Shown piece by piece: positions 7,070 through 13,745 of a stretch of DNA of 21,549 nucleotides. Each line of letters opens with the position of its first letter. Positions within the stretch are counted from its first letter, which is position 1. The position numbers were made by a program, and so were the translations under genes. Source of the stretch: Methanobacteriota archaeon (GTDB taxonomy: Archaea > Thermoplasmatota > Poseidoniia > Poseidoniales > Poseidoniaceae); contig PAMN02000058.1 in the NCBI GenBank assembly GCA_002707335.2, forward strand, positions 16,710-38,258, given 5' to 3'. The notes under the pieces are model-generated. The model ran no database searches. It was not told the origin of the DNA and saw only the letters and a program-made list of their open reading frames with translations.

Positions 7070-8515
7070 ATGGCAAACTCGAGTTGGACATCTAATCTCG
7101 GTGGCATATTGATTGTCGGTGGATTCTTCCTCTTGGGATTATTTCCACCTCTTGGTTTTGCATGCTGTTTTCTTGGGATGTTCATTGCAGGAATTGGAGG
7201 TATGCAATCAGTGAAAAACTCAGGCCTAGGCGAAAATCAGGTCAAGTTAGTTCAAGATGAAATGGGGCAGTGGGTCTGGAAGTCAGATGATACTGTGAGC
7301 AAGTCGATGGCTTACAACTCGCAAGACAATCAAATACTATCCAGAGTAATAAAAGAAATTCGTGAAGGTAAATCATTAGCAACATTAGAAGATTCTGAGT
7401 TGAATATACTCTCTGAAGCATATGGTATAACAAGTGGAAGTGCAAATCAAAAAATTGAGGCTCTGGAAAATTCAGAGGCTGCAATAGCAGGACTATTGCT
7501 TGGCGGTGGAGCAGGTGTGGCTGCAACAGCCGGATCTGTCAACCAAATACCTGAACCTGTAACTGTCAAAGATAAAGTAGAGCAAATGAAAAACGCTGCT
7601 AGGGAAAAACTCGGAGAAGAGTTTGACATAGATGTAGACAAGGTTATGGAATCAGACTCAGGAGAAGTAGACGATTTATTATTAAATCAACTTTCAAAGG
7701 AAATTAGGAAAAGAGACCTTACACCAAGGAAATTGATTGAACTAGCAGACATGGACAATGATGGCATGTTAGATTCTAATGAAATTGCAGGAGCACTATC
7801 TGCAGCAACTGGTATGTCAATACCGGTATTTATTGTAAAAAATAGCCTGGGTAAATTCGATACTGATTCTGATGAGAAATTAAACGAAGAAGAACTCGGT
7901 GTCTTGTGGAACAGATTGGGCATCGAATATGTTGAAGAGGTTGTTGAAGATGAAACTAAAGTCGTTGAAGAGTTCGTTCAAGAAGAACCGGAAATAACCG
8001 AAGAAACGCAATCTGAAGAACAAGAATATCATGTTTCTGAGCAAGAACATGTTGAAGAAGAATACATAGAAGAAGCGATTGAAACAGAAGAAATTGAAAT
8101 TATTGAAACACCTATCCAAGATGAGGCTCAAGTCGACGTATTTTCAGAAGATAGAAACGATTTGACTGATGGAATAGACACTAGGTTTGAACAATTTATT
8201 GTGGAACTTTCAAAGGCTGTTCTCTCAAGTGATCGAAGAAAGATTCTAGAAAATCAAACAGAATATCATACATTTACTCTAAAAATTTCCAAGTTTGAGA
8301 GGACACTCTTGGGAGACCCAGAATATAGAGGTGGTCAATCCGTTCATGGATTGATAGATGGTGGACCTTTCCAGGGAGTAATCAGGACACCTAAGGCTAT
8401 GAGTGAAGAGATACTATCACATAATTTAGGGTCTGAAATAATCATCCAAGGTAAAATTTCAGATTACATGCCAAGCTTGAAACGTTGCGTAATTGATTGC
8501 ATTAGTCTTCTTTGA
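7070..8515 (+). CDS. Membrane-anchored protein with two EF-hand loops and a Glu-rich linker
   Basis: A 481-residue protein of no family I can name. A hydrophobic Gly-rich N-terminal region (about 10-46) could form two membrane segments. The middle contains a second small Gly/Ala-rich hydrophobic stretch (about 141-155). Two EF-hand calcium loops follow: 227-238 with D227, D229, D231 and E238, and 264-275 with D264, D266, D268 and E275, spaced as a normal EF-hand pair. A very Glu-rich linker (about 290-345) leads to a C-terminal domain of about 115 residues with alternating beta stretches (FTLKISKFERTL, SEIIIQGKISDY), possibly a small beta-barrel such as an OB-like fold. Calcium binding is a fair inference from the loops. 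The gene overlaps the convergent cupredoxin gene by 14 bp. It may be a calcium-responsive structural or envelope-associated protein. Confidence 0.75.
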   Translation: MANSSWTSNLGGILIVGGFFLLGLFPPLGFACCFLGMFIAGIGGMQSVKNSGLGENQVKLVQDEMGQWVWKSDDTVSKSMAYNSQDNQILSRVIKEIREGKSLATLEDSELNILSEAYGITSGSANQKIEALENSEAAIAGLLLGGGAGVAATAGSVNQIPEPVTVKDKVEQMKNAAREKLGEEFDIDVDKVMESDSGEVDDLLLNQLSKEIRKRDLTPRKLIELADMDNDGMLDSNEIAGALSAATGMSIPVFIVKNSLGKFDTDSDEKLNEEELGVLWNRLGIEYVEEVVEDETKVVEEFVQEEPEITEETQSEEQEYHVSEQEHVEEEYIEEAIETEEIEIIETPIQDEAQVDVFSEDRNDLTDGIDTRFEQFIVELSKAVLSSDRRKILENQTEYHTFTLKISKFERTLLGDPEYRGGQSVHGLIDGGPFQGVIRTPKAMSEEILSHNLGSEIIIQGKISDYMPSLKRCVIDCISLL

Positions 8516-8996
8516 CTCTAATTTTGATTGCTGCCATTAGTATACAGGTCAATACTATTGGTAATTGTAAAAATGGAATGAAAGATTCCTCATCCTCTTC
8601 CATCGGTGTTGGCTCAGTTGTGGTTTCATTGGTTTCATTTACAACTGTGATTGGATTGACTGTTATCGTACCAACCATTCCTAGAATTCTATGTGGTTCA
8701 CAATAGTAAGAAAACGTACCATTGATGCCCTTGATGAAAACAAATTGATAGTCTTCATTATTTTCTGTATCTCCAGAATCAAAGACTCCGTTTTCTTCTA
8801 CAGCATTGTGAGGGAGTAATTGCCCATCCCAGAAGAACCGAACTGATTCAGTTTCGTTAATCGTAACGGATGATGGACTGAATCGCAGATTGGTGCTATC
8901 TACTGTAATCACTGTTGTTGTGCTATTATTTTCTGCAGATGCTACTGGGAAAGCAGATATAGCAAGTAAAAAGAAAATTACAGTTACTGTTCGCAC
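8502..8996 (-). CDS. Membrane-anchored cupredoxin (plastocyanin-like blue copper protein)
   Basis: A 164-residue exported electron carrier. Residues 1-21 form a signal peptide ending AFPVASA. The cupredoxin domain (about 28-113) has the copper ligands in the usual order and spacing: H63 in LLPHNAV, then C99, H102 and M107 in CEPHRILGM. A Thr/Glu-rich spacer (about 117-140) is followed by a C-terminal membrane helix (about 141-158) and a short basic tail, so the copper domain probably sits on the outer face of the membrane. The start is a GTG; a stop codon lies four codons upstream in frame, so it cannot begin much earlier. A TATA-like element lies about 29 nt before it. It presumably carries electrons for a membrane oxidase or reductase, but no partner is encoded nearby. 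Confidence 0.88.
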   Translation of the reverse strand: MRTVTVIFFLLAISAFPVASAENNSTTTVITVDSTNLRFSPSSVTINETESVRFFWDGQLLPHNAVEENGVFDSGDTENNEDYQFVFIKGINGTFSYYCEPHRILGMVGTITVNPITVVNETNETTTEPTPMEEDEESFIPFLQLPIVLTCILMAAIKIRVKED

Positions 8997-9020
8997 ACAA
9001 AGAAATCAATGTTCTCATAC

Positions 9021-9030
9021 TTATTGTATT
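9021..9030 (-). promoter_or_regulatory. TATA-like box of the cupredoxin gene
   Basis: Read on the minus strand it is AATACAATAA, centred about 29 nt before the GTG at 8996. This spacing again fits a leaderless archaeal transcript. Confidence 0.4.
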
Positions 9031-9074
9031 GTTTTTTTGACACATACCCAAATATATCAGAAGAACTGATTTAA

Positions 9075-10247
9075 TCAAGACTGAATCGCTCTAGCGATAA
9101 CGATTCTCTGAACTTCTTGCGTTCCTTCGTAAATTTGGGTGATTTTTGCGTCACGGAAGAATCTCTCTACTGGGAATTCCTTCGTGTATCCGTATCCACC
9201 TAACACCTGAATTGCTCTTTCTGAGACCCACATGGCGGTATCTCCTGCATACAATTTAGCCATGCTAGCTTCTTTTGTGTGCCTTGGACCATTATTCTCA
9301 TAATGTTCTTGTTTAGCCCATGATGCTTTGTAAACAAGTAATCTTGCTGCATCAATTTTTGTTGCCATGTCTGCCAAATATGCGGTAATCATTTGGTGAT
9401 GTGCTATTGGTTTTCCAAACGCTTCTCTTTCATGTGAATATTTCAGCGCAGCCTCGTAAGCACCTTGGGCAATACCTAATGCCTGCGCTGCAATACCTAT
9501 TCTAGAATTATCTAATGCATTCATAGCAATTGCAAATCCCTTTCCACTGCCTTTCAAAACATTCTCTACTGGCACCTTACAATTTTCTAGTATCAGTGTA
9601 CATGTATCAGATGATCTGATTCCCAACTTGTCTTCCTTTTTTCCAACAGTGAATCCTTCAAATGATTGTTCGACAATGAATGCTGTTGTTCCACCGTGTT
9701 TCTTAACCCCATAATCTGGATGGTCGACGTCCTTAGCGAATAATACGTATATTTCTGCCTGAGCCCCATTTGTGACCCACATCTTTTCTCCGTTCAAGAT
9801 ATAATGAGTTCCATCGTCAGATAGTTTAGCCTTGCAGACCATTGCAGCAGCATCTGTACCTGCGCCTGCTTCTGAAAGTGAGTAAGCACCCACTTCTCCT
9901 GCTGCAAGCCTAGAAAGGTATTTTTGCTTTTGTTCTTCGTTGCCGTGAAGAGCGATTGTTTTAGCGCACAAACCAACATGTACACAAAACATAACAGCAA
10001 ATGATGGATCCACTCTGGCCAATTCCTCTACTATTATGGATTCAGATATATCATCAAGCGGGTTACCACCATAATCTTCTGGAATTGTGACTCCTTGGAG
10101 GCCGTATTCCAAAAATTGTTGCCATTCTTCAGCCGGAGGGATTTGGTTGGCATCTCTGTGCTCCGCTGTTAAAGATAAAACCGACTCCGCAAAATCCCTT
10201 ACCATCTCACGAACCATTTGCTGTTCATCCGTCTCTTCGAATCGCAT
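9075..10247 (-). CDS. Acyl-CoA dehydrogenase (short-chain type)
   Basis: An FAD flavoenzyme that forms the alpha-beta double bond in acyl-CoA thioesters, 390 residues from the ATG at 10247. Landmarks are EELARVDPS in the helical N-terminal domain, the flavin/substrate strand AYSLSEAGAGTDAAAM, the KMWVTNGAQ segment in the middle beta domain, and the C-terminal QVLGGYGYTKEFPVERFFRD followed by IYEGTQEVQR. The Glu of YEGT, about residue 374, aligns with the catalytic base of short-chain (butyryl-CoA-type) dehydrogenases. It probably takes part in fatty or branched-chain acid breakdown, transferring electrons to ETF. No ETF or thiolase gene is in the window, so the substrate is open. A TTG at 10259 would add four residues; the ATG gives the normal family N-terminus (RFEETDEQQM). 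Confidence 0.92.
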   Translation of the reverse strand: MRFEETDEQQMVREMVRDFAESVLSLTAEHRDANQIPPAEEWQQFLEYGLQGVTIPEDYGGNPLDDISESIIVEELARVDPSFAVMFCVHVGLCAKTIALHGNEEQKQKYLSRLAAGEVGAYSLSEAGAGTDAAAMVCKAKLSDDGTHYILNGEKMWVTNGAQAEIYVLFAKDVDHPDYGVKKHGGTTAFIVEQSFEGFTVGKKEDKLGIRSSDTCTLILENCKVPVENVLKGSGKGFAIAMNALDNSRIGIAAQALGIAQGAYEAALKYSHEREAFGKPIAHHQMITAYLADMATKIDAARLLVYKASWAKQEHYENNGPRHTKEASMAKLYAGDTAMWVSERAIQVLGGYGYTKEFPVERFFRDAKITQIYEGTQEVQRIVIARAIQS

Positions 10248-10318
10248 AAAACAGCCCAAGAAGCAATAGCATTTGAGTAATACCCTATGCTGTATTATTG
10301 GTGGATTAGGGCACCGTG

Positions 10319-10328
10319 TTAAATATTA
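10319..10328 (+). promoter_or_regulatory. TATA-like box of the GcvH-like gene
   Basis: TTAAATATTA about 36 nt before the ATG at 10360, in the 112-bp gap between the divergent acyl-CoA dehydrogenase and GcvH-like genes. A short 5' leader of roughly 10 nt is predicted. Confidence 0.45.
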
Positions 10329-10359
10329 CCTGTGTAACGGCGCACCGAGGTTGTTTACA

Positions 10360-10761
10360 ATGGAAGACGACATCATGGAATTTGGAATTGCACACGACAG
10401 AAAATACTCGAGAGACCATTTGTGGTATCAAGAGAAGGAAGAGCGCCTCGTTATCGGCATCTCAGATTACCTTGCATCTGACATAGGAGAGGTACTGAGA
10501 GTCATATTGCCGCATGCAGAAACTGAGGTAGATGAAGAACAGAGCTTATTCTCATTATGGACCGCAGAAGAGAAACTTACCTTCCCCAGTCCATTTGCTG
10601 GAGAAATCGCCGAAGTTAACGGCGAAGTAGAAATAAATCCTGAACTAGTGAATGATTCGGCATACGATTCTGGATGGATAATTATTCTGAATGCTCACGA
10701 CTACGACATGGAAATGTTGTTAGACGCTGATGAATATGTACAATTCCTTGCAGAAAACTGA
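10360..10761 (+). CDS. GcvH-like protein without the canonical lipoyl lysine
   Basis: A 133-residue protein that aligns along its length with glycine cleavage H protein: HLWYQ near the start, VIGISDYLASDIGEV, the PSPFAGEIAEVN hairpin, NPELVNDSAYDSGWI and the C-terminal LLDADEYVQFL. In H protein the swinging lipoyl arm sits on the Lys of an ESVK-type motif eight residues before the SP of SPxxGE. Here, with no gap, that position is Glu (E70 in WTAEEKLTFP); the only nearby Lys is K72, two residues on. So either the arm is displaced or this is a non-lipoylated paralogue. No gcvP or gcvT gene is nearby. The ATG at 10360 fits the H-protein N-terminus; an upstream TTG at 10273 would overlap the promoter region. 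Fold certain, function uncertain. Confidence 0.85.
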   Translation: MEDDIMEFGIAHDRKYSRDHLWYQEKEERLVIGISDYLASDIGEVLRVILPHAETEVDEEQSLFSLWTAEEKLTFPSPFAGEIAEVNGEVEINPELVNDSAYDSGWIIILNAHDYDMEMLLDADEYVQFLAEN

Positions 10762-10763
10762 TT

Positions 10764-10782
10764 GGCATTATCATAAAATGCC
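10764..10782. repeat. Short inverted repeat between the GcvH-like gene and dph2
   Basis: GGCATT and AATGCC form a perfect 6-bp inverted repeat around a 7-nt AT-rich loop, starting three bases after the GcvH-like stop. It overlaps the only TATA-like stretch upstream of dph2 (TTATCATAAA). It could be a weak terminator hairpin or an operator. Confidence 0.35.
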
Positions 10783-10796
10783 TTGAGTGTGTTAGA

Positions 10797-11903
10797 ATGG
10801 ATCTTAATAGACACGATTTCAAACTAGGTGAACTAGTTGACAGAATCAAGGCTCACGATAATCGTTTAGTGGCTCTTCAAATCCCTGAAGGTTTGAAGAT
10901 GCAAGCTCTTGAAATGATGGACAAAATTGAAGATGAAACTTCTGCAAAAGTGATACTCGCAGCAGACCCTTGTTACGGAGCATGTGATTTAGTACATGAT
11001 AAAATGAAACTAATGGGTGTTGAATTAGTTGCTCACATGGGACATTCGCAGATGAATATCGATTCTGGAATGCCAACCCAATTTATTGAAGTCACTTACG
11101 ACGGTGACCCTGCTATCGAACCTGTTTTACCGATACTATCCCAGCATAGGGCAATTGCAGAACATCGCTTAATGAATGCAAACAGCGAGCAATTAAGTGA
11201 AGAAGAAGCACAAGAACGGTTTCTAGATGCCGTTGGTAGAGTCGCTCCATTGAAGGGGTCGAAACTTGGATTGGTTGCATCAATACAACACTTACACTTG
11301 ATTTTTGATTTCAAAAAGAAGTTTGAAGACGCAGGGTATGAAGTTGAAGTTCCTGTTGGTGGTGCAAGATTGACATTCCCTGGCCAAGTACTTGGATGCA
11401 ATTACTCGGGTGATGATGATGAAATCGGGCACTATATCTTCCTTGGAAGTGGAGACTTCCATCCAATCGGATTGGTTTTGCACACTGGGAAACCACTTGC
11501 TATGCTAGACCCATACACTGGAGATGCTTCTGAAATGAGCTTTGAAAGAATTGAAAGAATTCTGAGGCAAAGGTTTGGATTAATAATGTCGATTCAAGAG
11601 GCAAATAATTTCGCTATATTGATCGGTGAAAAGCCTGGACAAATGCGGCGCAGTTTAGCACTCAAACTCAAAAGAATGTTGAAAAAACACGGGAAAAAGG
11701 GATACCTACTCGCCTTAGAACATGTTGGCCCGGAATTGATAGACTTCTATCCTGTTGATGCTTTTGTAAATACGGCTTTTCCTAGAATTGCAATTGATGA
11801 TGCAGTAAAATATGGTAAACCACTAGTAACTCCATTTGAACTGGAAGTTGCGCTTGGCGAAAAGAAGTGGGAAACCGGTTATCAGTTCGATGAGATACCT
11901 TGA
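10797..11903 (+). CDS. dph2: Dph2-type diphthamide synthase subunit (third cluster Cys replaced)
   Basis: Dph2 makes the first step of diphthamide on elongation factor 2, transferring the 3-amino-3-carboxypropyl group of SAM to a His by radical chemistry on a [4Fe-4S] cluster. The 368-residue protein shows the family in order: LQIPEGLKM, DPCYGACD with C59 (and C63), the LGCNYSG loop with C201, GSGDFHPIGL, PYTG, and the C-terminal VNTAFPRIAIDD. Archaeal homologues normally read NTACPR in that last motif and use that Cys as the third iron ligand. Here codon 328 is TTT (Phe), so one ligand is missing. The protein may work as part of a heterodimer, as the eukaryotic Dph1-Dph2 pair does, or use C63. 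The gene starts 35 bp after the GcvH-like stop and precedes orc1/cdc6. Confidence 0.9.
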   Translation: MDLNRHDFKLGELVDRIKAHDNRLVALQIPEGLKMQALEMMDKIEDETSAKVILAADPCYGACDLVHDKMKLMGVELVAHMGHSQMNIDSGMPTQFIEVTYDGDPAIEPVLPILSQHRAIAEHRLMNANSEQLSEEEAQERFLDAVGRVAPLKGSKLGLVASIQHLHLIFDFKKKFEDAGYEVEVPVGGARLTFPGQVLGCNYSGDDDEIGHYIFLGSGDFHPIGLVLHTGKPLAMLDPYTGDASEMSFERIERILRQRFGLIMSIQEANNFAILIGEKPGQMRRSLALKLKRMLKKHGKKGYLLALEHVGPELIDFYPVDAFVNTAFPRIAIDDAVKYGKPLVTPFELEVALGEKKWETGYQFDEIP

Positions 11904-11916
11904 TTGAGGATTTTCT

Positions 11917-11930
11917 ATTGAAAGTTCAAT
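11917..11930. promoter_or_regulatory. Palindrome upstream of orc1/cdc6
   Basis: ATTGAA-AG-TTCAAT is a perfect 6-bp inverted repeat that ends 27 bases before the ATG of orc1/cdc6, where the TATA/BRE region would be. It may be an operator for this gene. It does not resemble the origin recognition boxes known from other archaea. Confidence 0.35.
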
Positions 11931-11957
11931 AACCATAGACGATAACCCTCTGTAATC

Positions 11958-13145
11958 ATGACCTCATATTTGGATCGTATCGGCGCTGGTTTGGTGATTA
12001 ATAGACCGGATGTTTTCGGTTTTGATTACCTACCTGACGAATTGGTTGGAAGAGATGATTATCAAGTCCAGTTAGCCTCTATATTTAGCAACATAGCGCA
12101 CCCAAATGGCACTAGTAGGGCTGTGATAACAGGACCTGTTGGCTCAGGTAAAACCGCTGTTGCAAAACTGTTTTGTCAGGATGTGATAAAGCATTATTCA
12201 GACAGAAGAAACATAAAATCCGTTTATGTTAACTGCCGAAATGCTGCGACATCCTCTAGAGTAATGCAAACAATAGTTCAGAAATTAGACCCTGGGCATC
12301 CAGACAGAGGTCTAGGACTCGGTGAATTACTAACTAGTTTGAAGAGAATGATAAAGGGGAGTAATTCACACCTAATCGTAACATTGGATGAGGTAGATCA
12401 CCTATTCAGACAATCTGGAGACGGTGTGATTTACCAATTGATGAGAATTGACGAAGATAATGATACAACAGGTTCTCTTTCCCTGATAATGATCAGTCAA
12501 GAGCAAATTCTTGACCTCCTAGAAAATGCAGTTATATCTCGAATTGGCAGAACAAACCACATAAGAATGCCATCATATGATAGAGATGGTCTTTACAAAA
12601 TCGCAGAACACAGAAGGAATCTCGCTTTAGTGACAGGAACTTGTCCAGATGAAATTCTAACACTCATATCCGAGGCGGCTGAACCTTCGGGAGATGCTAG
12701 GCAGGCCATTGAGCTTCTCGAAGGCGCTGCGAAAAGAGCAGAAGCATCGGGACGCTCGATCATTGAACCGCAGGATGTTCAGAAAACTGTAATAACTCTG
12801 CCAAGTAATGTCGATTCTATCAATATCGATAATTTAGGAGCACATCATATGTTAATCCTAATAGGAATATGCAGGAGGTTGAGAAAAGAAGATTCTATGA
12901 CCACTGGCGAGGCTGAAAAATTGTATCACGTGGCTTGTGAAGAATACGAAGTAGGGCCAAAAGGACACACAACATTTTGGAAACATTTGAAAAAATTGAC
13001 ACAGGAAAATATCATCTCTACGAAGACCTCAAACGCAGAGGTCGGCAGAGGTAGAACTCAATTTATCTCGATGCCACACATGCTTCCGAGCGATGTCGCA
13101 AGGCGACTTGAGACTCTGATTCCCAGTAAAATTAGGAAAAAATAG
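11958..13145 (+). CDS. cdc6: Orc1/Cdc6 replication initiator ATPase
   Basis: The archaeal origin-binding initiator that loads MCM helicase. The 395-residue protein has an N-terminal AAA+ module: the lead-in LVGRDDYQVQLASIF, Walker A GPVGSGKT at 59-66, Walker B LDEVD with D144 and E145, the sensor-1 region SLIMISQ, and a sensor-2-like SGDARQAIELLEGA near 250. A C-terminal winged-helix domain for DNA binding follows (about 290-395). All catalytic residues look intact. The ATG lies 54 bp after the dph2 stop, with a palindrome in between, so it may have its own promoter. Genes of this family often lie beside a replication origin, but neither flank shows a clear origin recognition box or an AT-rich unwinding element. 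Confidence 0.92.
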   Translation: MTSYLDRIGAGLVINRPDVFGFDYLPDELVGRDDYQVQLASIFSNIAHPNGTSRAVITGPVGSGKTAVAKLFCQDVIKHYSDRRNIKSVYVNCRNAATSSRVMQTIVQKLDPGHPDRGLGLGELLTSLKRMIKGSNSHLIVTLDEVDHLFRQSGDGVIYQLMRIDEDNDTTGSLSLIMISQEQILDLLENAVISRIGRTNHIRMPSYDRDGLYKIAEHRRNLALVTGTCPDEILTLISEAAEPSGDARQAIELLEGAAKRAEASGRSIIEPQDVQKTVITLPSNVDSINIDNLGAHHMLILIGICRRLRKEDSMTTGEAEKLYHVACEEYEVGPKGHTTFWKHLKKLTQENIISTKTSNAEVGRGRTQFISMPHMLPSDVARRLETLIPSKIRKK

Positions 13146-13167
13146 TAAATTGCAGCCCTCAAAGGGG

Positions 13168-13175
13168 CTATATAC
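13168..13175 (+). promoter_or_regulatory. TATA box of the S6e/aIF2-gamma/PIN operon
   Basis: CTATATAC lies 40-47 nt before the S6e ATG, which places transcription start about 15-20 nt before it and leaves room for the Shine-Dalgarno site in a short leader. Confidence 0.55.
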
Positions 13176-13200
13176 CTGTCCTATGTCGGCGAATTGCTCT

Positions 13201-13206
13201 AAGGAG
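13201..13206 (+). promoter_or_regulatory. Shine-Dalgarno site for S6e
   Basis: AAGGAG eight bases before the ATG at 13215. Confidence 0.65.
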
Positions 13207-13214
13207 TTGACAGC

Positions 13215-13706
13215 ATGGCAGAATCTACATTTATCGCAGTAGTCAGTGACACAAACCCATCTAACAATGGTCGTTCATACAACATGACAATTAGTGGAAG
13301 CAATATGTCCCAATTCTTAGGAAAGAAGATTGGAGACATGGTAGAGGGGCTCTTTGTTGGTGAAGGTGACCAAACTCTTGCCGGCTACAAATTGCAGATA
13401 ACAGGGGGTTCAGATAAAACTGGAACTCCAATGAGATCAGACTTAGATGGCGGCTCAAGGCAATCTATTCTCGTTACTGCATCTACAGGATTCAAGGGAC
13501 ACACTATCGAACAGAAAACAAAGGGTGGAGAAAAGAAGAGATTCCGATACAAACCAGATGGAATGAGAAAGAGAAGATACTTCCGTGGAAACACAGTTAC
13601 TCAAGACACACGCCAAATCAACTTAAAAGTTGTAGAAGCGGCAACTAAGAGTCTAGAAGACATTCTAGGCGGTACAAGCGAAGGTGCAGAGGAAAGCAGT
13701 GAGTGA
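13215..13706 (+). CDS. rps6e: Small ribosomal subunit protein S6e
   Basis: A structural protein of the archaeal/eukaryotic 30S/40S subunit, 163 residues. The family pattern is clear: VVSDTNPSNNGRSYN at the start, then FLGKKIGDMVEGLFVG, YKLQITGGSDKTGTPMRSDL, GSRQSILVTASTGFKG, and the basic KRFRYKPDGMRKRRYFRGNTV segment. The last 20 or so residues are an acidic tail (SLEDILGGTSEGAEESSE) not part of the conserved core. It is first in the S6e / aIF2-gamma / PIN order that is conserved in many archaea, with a TATA box and a Shine-Dalgarno site upstream. Confidence 0.95.
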   Translation: MAESTFIAVVSDTNPSNNGRSYNMTISGSNMSQFLGKKIGDMVEGLFVGEGDQTLAGYKLQITGGSDKTGTPMRSDLDGGSRQSILVTASTGFKGHTIEQKTKGGEKKRFRYKPDGMRKRRYFRGNTVTQDTRQINLKVVEAATKSLEDILGGTSEGAEESSE

Positions 13707-13719
13707 AGCCGCGAGGCTT
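13706..13719 (+). other. Stem-loop with GNRA-type tetraloop between rps6e and eif2g
   Basis: AAGCC-GCGA-GGCTT folds into a 5-bp stem closed by a GCGA tetraloop, beginning at the last base of the S6e stop codon and ending 12 nt before the aIF2-gamma Shine-Dalgarno site. It could protect the end of the S6e message, mark a processing site or tune aIF2-gamma translation. The stem is short, so chance is possible. Confidence 0.4.
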
Positions 13720-13731
13720 GATTGAAAAAAG

Positions 13732-13737
13732 AAGGAG
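13732..13737 (+). promoter_or_regulatory. Shine-Dalgarno site for aIF2-gamma
   Basis: AAGGAG (followed by AGG) eight bases before the ATG at 13746. It fixes that ATG as the start and rules out an in-frame TTG at 13722. Confidence 0.65.
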
Positions 13738-13745
13738 AGGGAAGC

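Noticed and set aside
10273..10359. Longer GcvH-like start at a TTG
   Set aside because: It would add 29 unconserved residues and run across the TATA-like element.
11096..11496. Antisense frames within dph2
   Set aside because: They are shadows of a conserved gene, with no ribosome site and no domain.
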